From Pseudomonadota bacterium (GTDB lineage Bacteria > Myxococcota_A > UBA9160 > SZUA-336): a stretch of DNA of 64,000 bases. Location of the stretch: contig QJZC01000008.1 of the NCBI GenBank assembly GCA_003247575.1, positions 1 through 64,000 on the forward strand. Direction: 5' to 3'. The translations under genes and the position numbers were made by a program. Below, in pieces: positions 24,602-32,822 of this stretch. Within the stretch, counting starts at the first letter, position 1; every line of letters starts with the position of its first letter. Below the pieces are notes generated by a model. The model worked only from the letters and a program-made list of their open reading frames with translations, searched no databases and had not been told where the DNA came from.

Positions 24602-25308
24602 GAGGCCAGGAAGCCTATGCCGTGGACGTCTACGCAGGAGCCGTTGATGCAGACCCCGTCGGGAGATGCCAGGTAGAGGACGGCGCGCGCGACGTCCCGC
24701 GAGAGGACCTTCTGCGGGCCGGCTACACGGTCCGGCGTCGCGGCGTAGCTGAGCTCCTTGTCGACCTCTGCTGGACACACGGCGTTGACCGTAATGGATT
24801 TGTCCCAGAGCTCCTTCGCGAGCGCCTTGGTGAAGCCGATCAGGCCTGCCTTCGACGCACACTGCGCGACGAGTTTGGCGAAGCCCACCTGTCCGTCGAT
24901 CGATGCGATGTTGACGATGCGCGCGTCGCTGCTCTCGAGAAGCAACGGAAGCAGAGATTGAGTCACGTTGAAGACTGCCGTCAGATTGGTGTCGATCGTC
25001 TGGTCCCACTCCTCCGGGGTGTACTCGAGGAATGGACGCTCCATCCAGACCCCCGCATTGTTCACCAGGACGTCCAGCCCGCCGAGCTCGGCTTCTACGT
25101 CCTGACGTAGGGCGCGAACCTGCTGGCGGTCACAGATGTCGGCCACAGTCACCGAGACTCCGAGCTCTTGCCGAAGCTCCTCGAGCTCGTGCTTCGTGCG
25201 CGAAGTGGCATGCACTCGCGCGCCGGCTTCACAGAAGGCTTCGCAGATCGCGCGGCCGATGCCACGGCCGGCGCCGGTGATCAGGACGCGCTGGGGATCG
25301 GGCATCAT
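24598..25308 (-). CDS. Short-chain dehydrogenase/reductase-like protein with substituted catalytic Tyr
   Basis: A 236-residue SDR-fold protein. The cofactor motif is TGAGRGIG (residues 11-18); RTKHE suggests NADP preference, and NNAG is at 83-86. The catalytic Ser is S136 and the Lys is K153, but the position four before Lys, normally Tyr, is Gln (Q149 in AQCASKAG, codon CAG). Spacing is otherwise normal, so this is a substitution and not a misalignment. The usual acid/base catalysis should be lost or changed. Start: the ATG at 25308 shares one base with the methyltransferase stop (TGATG); an ATG three bases later is possible. Its stop overlaps the next gene by 4 bp. Confidence 0.9.
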   Translation of the reverse strand: MMPDPQRVLITGAGRGIGRAICEAFCEAGARVHATSRTKHELEELRQELGVSVTVADICDRQQVRALRQDVEAELGGLDVLVNNAGVWMERPFLEYTPEEWDQTIDTNLTAVFNVTQSLLPLLLESSDARIVNIASIDGQVGFAKLVAQCASKAGLIGFTKALAKELWDKSITVNAVCPAEVDKELSYAATPDRVAGPQKVLSRDVARAVLYLASPDGVCINGSCVDVHGIGFLAS

Positions 25309-26327
25309 CAGTCTCCCTGCTTTCGGCCCAGCCAGAGCCGCGTGTATGGAAGCACCGGGGATACGTCGATCTGCTTCAAGCCAGCTTCCGTCATCCAAGA
25401 CACGATCTGCTCGCTGTCGTGTACCTGGCCCCCGGTGTTGAGCAGCATGTCGAGTCCGAGGAGCGCTCCGACCCGAGACTCCTGTGCGAAGTCGTGGATG
25501 ACCAGATGGCCTCCAGTGGGGAGAGCTGCGGCGATCCGCTGGATGACCCGCCGAGCCTGTTCGGGAGGAAAGCCCATCAGCACGCGCGACAGGATTGCCA
25601 CGTCATACGGAGCGGCGAGCGCGCCACTCGAGAGGTCTCCATGTTCGAAGTTGAGCGCGAGCTGCTCGATCCTCTCGGCGAGTCCAACCGCCTCGATTCG
25701 ATCTCGTGCGTGTTCGAGCGCGAAGTGGTGTTCTACGAGGACGCTGCGAACGTCCGGGAGCAGTCTACACAGCGCGATCAGCAGCTCGCCGTCACCGCCT
25801 CCGAAGTCGACGACGCGCTTCGGGGACAGCTTGGAGATACGCCGTGCAATCTCTGCGAATGCCGGCCGACCGCTCTCGTGCATCGCGAGTACGTAGTTCG
25901 GTAGGAAGCGGCGTAGAACCTCGGGGTCCGAGAGGTGACGGTCGTTCGCCCAGTTTGCAGTGGGCTCTCCCGTGCGGATGCTGTCCGAGAGACCGCCCCA
26001 ACGCGTCCAGTGCCAATGGTCGTGTTGTAGCAGGTGTCCCAGATGGTCGGGGCTGTCCGGATCGAAGCAACCGGCCGACTCGGGCGAGATCTGCCAGACA
26101 GGGGCGCCTGCGTCGTGCCCGGGCTTCCGCTCCAACACGCCGTAGCAGGTGAGGGCATCGAGCCAGACGCGGAGTGCTCGCGGGTCGAGTCCGCAACGAC
26201 GCGAGAGCTCCTCGGAGCATTGCGGAGCGTGCCGCAACGCGTCGAAGAGTCCGGTCTCCAGTCCGGCGAAGATTGCCGCTGCAAAGCGAAACCCGAAGAC
26301 GCGTCGATGGAGCTCGCCCGGGGTCAT
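25308..26327 (-). CDS. SAM-dependent O-methyltransferase with N-terminal winged helix
   Basis: A 339-residue protein resembling acetylserotonin/plant-type O-methyltransferases. The N-terminal dimerisation/winged-helix region includes RFAAAIFAGLETGLFDAL and CGLDPRALRVWLDALTCYGVL. The Rossmann SAM-binding motif is RVVDFGGGDGELLIAL (about 170-185), and a later VIHDFAQES matches the post-motif segment. Such enzymes methylate phenolic or other hydroxyls of secondary metabolites; the substrate is not visible. The ATG at 26327 overlaps the stop of WD40 protein 2 by 4 bp (ATGA), which also argues against the longer upstream frame. Confidence 0.87.
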   Translation of the reverse strand: MTPGELHRRVFGFRFAAAIFAGLETGLFDALRHAPQCSEELSRRCGLDPRALRVWLDALTCYGVLERKPGHDAGAPVWQISPESAGCFDPDSPDHLGHLLQHDHWHWTRWGGLSDSIRTGEPTANWANDRHLSDPEVLRRFLPNYVLAMHESGRPAFAEIARRISKLSPKRVVDFGGGDGELLIALCRLLPDVRSVLVEHHFALEHARDRIEAVGLAERIEQLALNFEHGDLSSGALAAPYDVAILSRVLMGFPPEQARRVIQRIAAALPTGGHLVIHDFAQESRVGALLGLDMLLNTGGQVHDSEQIVSWMTEAGLKQIDVSPVLPYTRLWLGRKQGD

Positions 26328-28063
26328 GCGGCTACCGACATCCGTGCTACGTCGTTGCCCGAGGAGTCGACGACGATCAGGCTGCCCGCTCGGTCCCACG
26401 CAGAAACCAGGAAGCCTCGATCGTAGGGGGCGATCTTGGACAGGCTGGCCTCTGCAACCGTGCGGAGCTGCGTCTCTCCGGTCTGGGGATTCCACAGACC
26501 CACGGTGCCATCGTAGTAGCTGGCTCCGATCCGGCTTCCATCGCCAGCGAAGGCGACGCTCTTGGCAGAGCACGGATGCGCGCTGAAAGCTCCGATCAGT
26601 TCGCCCGAGGTTTGCCATAGCTGCACACCGTCGCGGCGCGAAGCGGTCGCGAGGCGCTCACCCGACAGGCTGACGTCGTTCAAGATGGTGCTTCCCGCGC
26701 GAAAGCAGCGCGCACGACCGCGCTCGAAGGACTTCACGCGTCCATCGCGCCCCACGCTGACGATTCCGTTCTTGGACGCAGCGATGGATTTTACCGACCC
26801 CTGGTGCTTCCCCAGCACGCGGGTAGAGTTGCGCTCGAGATCCCAGGCGATGATGTCCCCGTTGAAAGTTCCCGCAAAGAGGTGGTTCCCGGTCGCATCG
26901 AACGCGATCGCGTTGACAGGATCTCCGAGTCCTTGCCATTCCGCGATCGGGTCCTTGCTGTTTCGGTCCCAGACGAGGATCCTGCGGTCCCACGACCCCG
27001 TCGCGAATCGGGAGCCATCTCGCGTTGCCGTTACGCAGAGCACGGCGGCTCGGTGGTGTGCGACCTGGCCGAGCGAACATCGCCGCGCGAGATCCATCGC
27101 GTAGACCCCCCCGTCATCGCTGCAGATCAAGGCTGTATCATTCCCGGCGAGCGTAAAGGAGTTGATCCCGTGATTGGACTGCCGTCCGAGGTCGCGAGCG
27201 CCGTCCTCGGCGAGCAAGCTGGGTCCACTGGCGAAGCTGCCGGTCAACCAGCCTCGGGGGGTCCAGGCAAGCGTCCGATTCCAGAGCCCCTCGTGTCGAA
27301 GGGTCGCGCGTAGGGAGAAGCGCTGGGTCTCGTAGATGCGAATGCAGCCATCGTAGGCGGCGCTGGCCAGCTCGCTTCCATCGGGTGAGAACGCCACCGC
27401 CTTGACCACGCAACGTGCATCGTCGATGTGGAAGCGACGTTCGCCACTCACGGTATCCCAGATCGAGAGGCTCCCGTCGAGGCAAGCCGACGCGAGCATG
27501 CGTCCAGTAGGGTCGATGGCGATGTCGTCCACCCAGTCGAGATGGCCGCCGAGGACCTTGCGGATGCGGCCATCGCCGACGTCGAAGACCGAGACCGTTC
27601 GATCATCGGAGCAGGCCGCGAGCCGCCGGCCGTCGGGGAACCAGGCAACCGAGTTCACATCGGCCGCGTGGTGGCCTGCGATCAGAAGGCACTGGCCCTT
27701 CACGCTCCACACGCGCACGGTTCCATCGAACGATGCGGTGGCGACGTGGTTTCCCGAGGGCGAGAAGCGAATCGCGTTCACGTCATCTCGATGGCCCTCG
27801 AGAAGCGCGAGCTCACGCCCCGACGAAGCGTCCCAAATGCGTGCGGTGTGGTCACTGCTCGCCGAGCCGATCATCTGACCATCTGGTGACCAATCCACAC
27901 CATTGACGAGAGCGGTATGCCCTGACAGGCGTCGAATCGGCTCGCCCCGCTCGCTGTCCCACAGGATGATCGAGCGATCATAGCTGCCCGATGCGATGGC
28001 AGTCCCGGAAGGCGAGCTGCAGGCGCACGAAGTGGGGGCGGTGTGTCCATGTGGATGTGTCAT
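26324..28063 (-). CDS. WD40 double-propeller protein 2
   Basis: A 579-residue protein built of WD40 repeats. I count 14 units, enough for two seven-bladed propellers, as in the other WD40 protein of this cluster. Clear blades include LSGHTALVNGVDWSPDGQMI, LEGHRDDVNAIRFSPSGNHV and WQGLGDPVNAIAFDATGNHL; units 6-8 and 11-14 are degenerate. There is no signal peptide, membrane helix or catalytic domain. The start codon lies one base after the stop of the PaaK-like ligase, and the stop overlaps the methyltransferase start, so it is locked into the cluster. A scaffold or assembly platform for neighbouring enzymes is the natural guess, not shown. Confidence 0.92.
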   Translation of the reverse strand: MTHPHGHTAPTSCACSSPSGTAIASGSYDRSIILWDSERGEPIRRLSGHTALVNGVDWSPDGQMIGSASSDHTARIWDASSGRELALLEGHRDDVNAIRFSPSGNHVATASFDGTVRVWSVKGQCLLIAGHHAADVNSVAWFPDGRRLAACSDDRTVSVFDVGDGRIRKVLGGHLDWVDDIAIDPTGRMLASACLDGSLSIWDTVSGERRFHIDDARCVVKAVAFSPDGSELASAAYDGCIRIYETQRFSLRATLRHEGLWNRTLAWTPRGWLTGSFASGPSLLAEDGARDLGRQSNHGINSFTLAGNDTALICSDDGGVYAMDLARRCSLGQVAHHRAAVLCVTATRDGSRFATGSWDRRILVWDRNSKDPIAEWQGLGDPVNAIAFDATGNHLFAGTFNGDIIAWDLERNSTRVLGKHQGSVKSIAASKNGIVSVGRDGRVKSFERGRARCFRAGSTILNDVSLSGERLATASRRDGVQLWQTSGELIGAFSAHPCSAKSVAFAGDGSRIGASYYDGTVGLWNPQTGETQLRTVAEASLSKIAPYDRGFLVSAWDRAGSLIVVDSSGNDVARMSVAA

Positions 28064-28064
28064 C

Positions 28065-29375
28065 TCATTGCTCCCGAAGCAGGCGCTCGACGATCTTGCG
28101 TTTGCCGCCGGGCCCGCGCGTCAGTGTCGCCACGATGGCGACTTCTACCTGCGCATCCCCCCCGAGGATGCGCTCGAGATTGCGCTGGCTCTCGAGCTTG
28201 CAGCTCTCCAAGTGATCTCTGTGGCGCCCAGGTACGATCTGGACGCGGACCTTCGTCGGGCTTTCCTGCGTGATTCGATAGTCGCGATAGATCTGCTCGC
28301 CGGGATGGCTGAAGCAGGGTCGCTTCACCGCTACCGTGAGCTTCGATGGGTGGATCCGGCGACCGTTTCGAAGCTCTACGTAGTCGTCGTCGCGTCCTTC
28401 GAGGCGCTGGAGCACCGGAAGGGTCAGCCCGCACGTACAGGGCGACGTCTCCGCCTCCCAGGCTGCCAGATCTCCCAGGCGATAGCGGATGAAGGGTTGG
28501 GCGAAGTTGTTGAGTGAGGTGACCAGTACGTGGCCGACCTCTCCCCGCGGTACGGCTCGGCCTGCGGAGTCGACGATCTCCAGCACGACGTTGTCGGGGA
28601 ACTGATGTAGCGATCCCTGTTTGCACTCTGCGGCGATCGCCCAGACCTCGTTGCAATAGTAGTTGCACGAGATGGGGCAGCCGAAGCGGGCCTCGATGTA
28701 GCTGCGCTCGTCTTGGGACAGGGGCTCGGAGTGGACGCAGATGCGTTCGAGCTCGAGTCCGGTCAGGTCGTGATCGATGCGCTCGAGTAGCTCGAAGAGA
28801 TCGCTGGGTGTCGCTGCGAGCAGATGCGGACGGAATGCACGCAGCTGCGCTACGATGCGCTCGGGCGGATCGTTGGTCGAGATGTGCCGATTCCTGTAGA
28901 GACCTACGTTCTTCTGGAGGGGGAGCGGATAGGGGAACAAGTACGCCATCCGCTTCCAGAACTTGAAGCCGACGAGGCCATAGACGCGCTGTGTGAACAG
29001 GGTGCGCTGGTCGTCGGTGAATCGGTCGATCGCGATCTCCATACATTGTCCAGACGAGCCCGAGGTCTGCTGGATTCGACACCGGTCCAAGCGAACACCT
29101 TCTGTCAGGCACGCGTTCGGGAAGGCATCACGCACGTCGTCCTTCTCGGTGATCGGGAAGCGTTCGAGGTCCGCGAGCGTTGCCAGCGCGTCGGGATGGA
29201 CGCCTGCTTTGTCGAAGAGCTCCCTGTAGAGGGGCACCTCCGAGTACGCGGAGTGGAGCGTTCGGCGCAGACGCTGTAGCTGGTACGCCGCCAGTGCTTC
29301 GGGCGAGAGACGCAGCCGACCTTGGGTCAATGGGAGCTGCATGAGCTTGTTCAGGGTCGAGATGATCGTTCTCAT
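28065..29375 (-). CDS. PaaK/CapK-like adenylate-forming ligase
   Basis: A 436-residue protein of the phenylacetate-CoA ligase/CapK family. The N-terminus has LHSAYSEVPLYRELFDKAGV and PITEKDDVRDAF, and the ATP-binding loop QQTSGSSGQCMEIA is at about residue 104. Later motifs are CVHSEPLSQDER, FIRYRLGDLAAW and LEGRDDDYVELRNGRRIHPS, with a C-terminal lobe that includes GKRKIVERLL. Family members activate aromatic or other acids as adenylates and transfer them to CoA or another acceptor. Its start overlaps the stop of the MMPL transporter by 4 bp. It is the likely acid-activating step of the cluster, with an unknown acceptor. Confidence 0.88.
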   Translation of the reverse strand: MRTIISTLNKLMQLPLTQGRLRLSPEALAAYQLQRLRRTLHSAYSEVPLYRELFDKAGVHPDALATLADLERFPITEKDDVRDAFPNACLTEGVRLDRCRIQQTSGSSGQCMEIAIDRFTDDQRTLFTQRVYGLVGFKFWKRMAYLFPYPLPLQKNVGLYRNRHISTNDPPERIVAQLRAFRPHLLAATPSDLFELLERIDHDLTGLELERICVHSEPLSQDERSYIEARFGCPISCNYYCNEVWAIAAECKQGSLHQFPDNVVLEIVDSAGRAVPRGEVGHVLVTSLNNFAQPFIRYRLGDLAAWEAETSPCTCGLTLPVLQRLEGRDDDYVELRNGRRIHPSKLTVAVKRPCFSHPGEQIYRDYRITQESPTKVRVQIVPGRHRDHLESCKLESQRNLERILGGDAQVEVAIVATLTRGPGGKRKIVERLLREQ

Positions 29376-31624
29376 GATTCCTCCGCCGCAAGTTCCAGTC
29401 CCGGTACGCGGGTACGATGCATCAGGCGCAGTCCGGCTGGGAGCACTACGAGATCGCCGACGAGGGCCGCCAGGATCGCGCAGCAGACTAATGTCCCGAA
29501 GTGCGCGGTGGGCTTGAATCCCGACAACGTGAGAGCAGCGAATCCGCTCACGAGAACGAGCGAGCTGACGATCACTGCGCGCCCGGCGATTTCGAGTGCG
29601 CGTCGCATCGCGTGGCTCTCACTGAGGCCGAGTGCCAAGCCGCGTTGGAAGGCGCGGCAGAGGTGGATCGTGTCGTCCACGATGATCCCCATCGCGATCG
29701 AGGCGACCATCACCGTGACGACGTCGAGGCGGATGCTCGAGAACCCCATGACGGCTGCGAGGCAGGCTACGGGGACGAGATTCGCGAGGAGTGCCACCAG
29801 GGCCAGGCGCAGGGAGCGCAGCAGGACGAGAAAGACCAAGGTAATGCCCAGGATCGCGACCCCGTAACTGGCCAGCTGCCCCTCGACCAGATACTGCTCC
29901 ATCTGCGAGAAGACGGGGACGAGTCCGGTCGGGCGTGCGCTCCAGCCCGCAGGAAGGATCTCCTGGCCGCGTGAGCGAACCATGGCGATCAGTTCTTCGC
30001 TGCGGGCCGAGGTCATGCCTTCGGCACGCGTACTGATTCGCAGCCGGGGAGGCGAGTCGTGGACGAAGCGCTCCACCTCGCTCGGCGCGACGGCTTGGGT
30101 GAGGAAGAGCGCGCGTTCGAGCGCCCGTGGATCCTCAGAGTCGACTCCGGGGTAGGCGGTCTCGACCAGGTCCATGAGAGAGTGGCCGCGCGAGAGCTCG
30201 GGAATCTTGGCGAGCTCGTCCTGCATCCGCCTGACTGCGAGCAGGCTGGCGCCGGTCCGCAGGTTTTGAGCCGAGTCTGGGACGAGCTCGATCTCGAAGG
30301 GGGTGATTCCTCTCATGTGGTGCTCGAGCACACGATAGGCACGGTTGATGGGATGCTGCTCGGCGAAGAACTCACCGTCGTGCGTCGCCACCTCTACGCG
30401 CGGAATCGCGGCCGCAGCCAAGGCGAGCGACACGGCGACCAGCGACGCCGCCCAGTAGGGCCGCCGTGCGAGCCCGTTCAGACTGCCGAGCCATGCCCAG
30501 TCCGTGCGGAGGGTGGCTGCGGCCTCGAGCGGCATGCGACACATGAGTGCTGGCAATGTGACCAGCGCATGAAACAGAGCGCAGGTCACCCCGAGTACTG
30601 CAAAGAGGCCGAAGGTTTGCACGCTCGAGATCTTCACGAGGCCGAGCGATGCGAAGCCAACGGCGGTGGTCACCGACGTCCAGACGCAGGATGGGCCGAT
30701 CTCGCGCAGGGTCCACGCGATGGCGTCCTCACGGGAGTCTCCGTCGGACAAGCGATGGATGTAGCAGTCCAGCACGTGAATGGCGTCGGCGGCCGCGATC
30801 ACCATCAGCAGCGGGGGAAGCAGCGACGTGGTGATGTTCATCGGAACTCCGAGCCAGCCCATCAACCCCTGGGTCCAGAGAACCGTGGCCCCGATGACGA
30901 GCAGGCTCAGGAAGCTGGGCAGTGGACGGCGGAACAAGAGACCGGTTCCGAGGGTGACGATCAGGAGCGCGAGCGGAGTGAAGATTGCGTTGTCGCGCTG
31001 GTTCAGCACTGCGAGTTCCCGGTTGAACACGGGGGAGCCAGCGGCGAGGGGCGCAAGCTCCGCGAACTCGCTGCGCGCCAGGATCTCATCGATCCCAGCG
31101 AGTGCCTTCTGCTCGGTGTCGGAGTTGTCTAGCTCGTTCCCTGCGAGCTGCACCGCCAGGAGGAGCATGCGTCCGTCGCCGGATACCAGGCTGTCCCGTA
31201 CGAACGGGCTCTCGAGCGCGCGTGTCCGCAGATCCTCAGCGTCGTCCAGATCATCCGGCACGAGGGGACGGCTGAACGGGCCGAAAGGACCCACGTCGAC
31301 CGTCGATACCGTGTCGAGTGAGCTGACCCAGCGGACCTCGGGAAGCTCGAGCAGTGCATCCGTCAGGTCTCGCAGGCGCGCCAGCTCCGCAGGAGCGAAG
31401 GCGTCGTCCACCTCGTAGCCGAGGATGATGAGGTCGTCGCTCCCCCAGCGCTGCACGAAATCGCGATAGTTCTCGAGCTCGTCGCTGCCCTCGAGCGTGA
31501 TTACCTCGGGGTCGTTCGTCCATGCGACGCGCAGATATCCGATGGCCAGCAATCCGCTCAGGATGGCGACCAGCACGAGCGCGATGCGGCCGTGCTGGGT
31601 GACGAGTCGGGAAAGCGAGTCCAT
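29372..31624 (-). CDS. MMPL/RND-superfamily exporter
   Basis: A 750-residue protein with the RND plan: one N-terminal helix (ALVLVAILSGLLAIGYL), a large periplasmic domain, a helix bundle (about 220-400), a second lone helix and periplasmic domain, and a final bundle. Motif-like pieces include SLLPPLLMVIAAADAIHVLD and VMVASIAMGIIVDDTIHLCR, the paired polar residues expected for proton relay in MMPL/SSD proteins. These transporters move lipids, hopanoids or lipid-linked products out of the inner membrane. It starts one base after an exported protein of unknown function and overlaps the PaaK-like gene, so it probably exports the product made by this cluster. A LolA-like protein is encoded 20 kb away. 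Confidence 0.9.
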   Translation of the reverse strand: MDSLSRLVTQHGRIALVLVAILSGLLAIGYLRVAWTNDPEVITLEGSDELENYRDFVQRWGSDDLIILGYEVDDAFAPAELARLRDLTDALLELPEVRWVSSLDTVSTVDVGPFGPFSRPLVPDDLDDAEDLRTRALESPFVRDSLVSGDGRMLLLAVQLAGNELDNSDTEQKALAGIDEILARSEFAELAPLAAGSPVFNRELAVLNQRDNAIFTPLALLIVTLGTGLLFRRPLPSFLSLLVIGATVLWTQGLMGWLGVPMNITTSLLPPLLMVIAAADAIHVLDCYIHRLSDGDSREDAIAWTLREIGPSCVWTSVTTAVGFASLGLVKISSVQTFGLFAVLGVTCALFHALVTLPALMCRMPLEAAATLRTDWAWLGSLNGLARRPYWAASLVAVSLALAAAAIPRVEVATHDGEFFAEQHPINRAYRVLEHHMRGITPFEIELVPDSAQNLRTGASLLAVRRMQDELAKIPELSRGHSLMDLVETAYPGVDSEDPRALERALFLTQAVAPSEVERFVHDSPPRLRISTRAEGMTSARSEELIAMVRSRGQEILPAGWSARPTGLVPVFSQMEQYLVEGQLASYGVAILGITLVFLVLLRSLRLALVALLANLVPVACLAAVMGFSSIRLDVVTVMVASIAMGIIVDDTIHLCRAFQRGLALGLSESHAMRRALEIAGRAVIVSSLVLVSGFAALTLSGFKPTAHFGTLVCCAILAALVGDLVVLPAGLRLMHRTRVPGLELAAEES

Positions 31625-31625
31625 C

Positions 31626-32285
31626 TCAGTCCACCGCCCAGCGAATCACCGACCGGCTGCGGGCGTCGAGGCGGTCGGCAGGCTCGGACATGAAAGCGAT
31701 ACGTGCGAGACTGGCGACAGGGCGCAGCGCTAGATCCGCGATCAGGCTTCCAGCGAGGACGCGACCGGGAATGCGGGATGTATACACGGACGGGTGGATG
31801 AGAGCGTCGCGCATGAACTCGAGCGGATCCATCGGTAGGAGCGGGCCCGTATCCGTGTCGTGGAGCAACGGGTTGAGCTCACTCATCTCTGTCTGCAGGT
31901 ACCACTCGGCCTCGAGCCCGTGGCTCCCGAGAATCGCTTCGCTCCCCGAGACGTGCAGCAGGTACGCAGTGCGTGACAGAGCCTTGCTGAAGGTCGCCTT
32001 GAAGACGTGTTGCGTGGTCAGGTTGTCGTCGACGATCCCGACGATGTCCGAGGCCGCCATCAGGAGCTGACCCGCGGTGAGCGCGACCTCGGCGAACACG
32101 CCGGTTTGAAGGTCAGTCGCGCAATCGGTCAAGCCGACGAAGCCGTCGCGCATCTCCCGCAACCATGTCTGGGCCGTGCCCTGCGGCTCTTCCTCGACGT
32201 GCCAATCCAGGGACTCTGCCGCCGCGCGTGGAGCGGGCAACATGCAGGCCAGCAGAGCGGCGATCGTGCAGAGCACTCGCGTCAT
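31626..32285 (-). CDS. Exported protein of unknown function
   Basis: A 219-residue protein with a clear signal peptide (cleavage near PRAAAES). I do not recognise a family. The mature part has a Trp/Glu-rich start, a Cys-containing helix-like stretch (GLTDCATDLQTGVFAEVALTAG), and the segment LNPLLHDTDTGPLLPMDPLE, which is unlikely to be a membrane span. Its ATG directly follows the stop of the Arg-tailed protein gene with no gap (TGAATG), and its stop is one base before the MMPL gene. It therefore probably serves the exporter or its product in the periplasm. Confidence 0.65.
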   Translation of the reverse strand: MTRVLCTIAALLACMLPAPRAAAESLDWHVEEEPQGTAQTWLREMRDGFVGLTDCATDLQTGVFAEVALTAGQLLMAASDIVGIVDDNLTTQHVFKATFSKALSRTAYLLHVSGSEAILGSHGLEAEWYLQTEMSELNPLLHDTDTGPLLPMDPLEFMRDALIHPSVYTSRIPGRVLAGSLIADLALRPVASLARIAFMSEPADRLDARSRSVIRWAVD

Positions 32286-32822
32286 TCAGCGTCTCCGCCG
32301 GCGGCGTCGTCGGCCATCCTGAGTGTTTTTGTAGGCTTCGACCTGGGCGCTCTCCCACACCGCATAGCGTGCCATCTGGTCCTCGGAAAGCACGCTGCGA
32401 AGCTGGTCGTGGCTACGCGACTGACCGGCGAGGACCAGATCCCGCATCTGCTGCTCCTTGCTGGACTCGCTGAGCTCGCTCCGGTTCACGACCTCGACGA
32501 TCTCGGCGTAGACGTCGAGCGCCACGCTCTTGTAGATCGCGAGCATCCGAGTGCGTTGCTCCGGCGCGAGGGCGATGTCCTCCACGTTCTCCTCGACCGC
32601 CGCGAGTGTACGCGTGGCCATGTCCTCGGACAGTCGCTCGACCTGATCCGGCTCGAGGCGAATCCCGTTGATCTCCCACACCTTCGGGTTTTCGGTGGAA
32701 TCTGGCACCCGCGCGGCGCGGACCTCCTCCGCCTGCACCGCCGGGGAGGACGGCAGGAGGGAGAAGGCACTGCCGAGGAGTAGGAGAGTCAGCAGTCTCT
32801 TGAGGATCCTCCGCAGAGTCAT
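32286..32822 (-). CDS. Small exported protein with eight-arginine C-terminus
   Basis: A 178-residue protein with a signal peptide (LLTLLLLGSAFSLLPSS, cleavage near AVQAEE), a mainly helical, charged middle (LEPDQVERLSEDMATRTLAA, LAPEQRTRMLAIYKS, LSESSKEQQMRDLVLAG), and an end GRRRRRRRR. The mature helices resemble generic Spy/CpxP- or zinc-resistance-like periplasmic proteins, but I see no diagnostic motif. The arginines are encoded by mixed codons, so they are not simple triplet slippage. The gene overlaps the TPR protein stop by 4 bp and abuts the following gene. Confidence 0.7.
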   Translation of the reverse strand: MTLRRILKRLLTLLLLGSAFSLLPSSPAVQAEEVRAARVPDSTENPKVWEINGIRLEPDQVERLSEDMATRTLAAVEENVEDIALAPEQRTRMLAIYKSVALDVYAEIVEVVNRSELSESSKEQQMRDLVLAGQSRSHDQLRSVLSEDQMARYAVWESAQVEAYKNTQDGRRRRRRRR

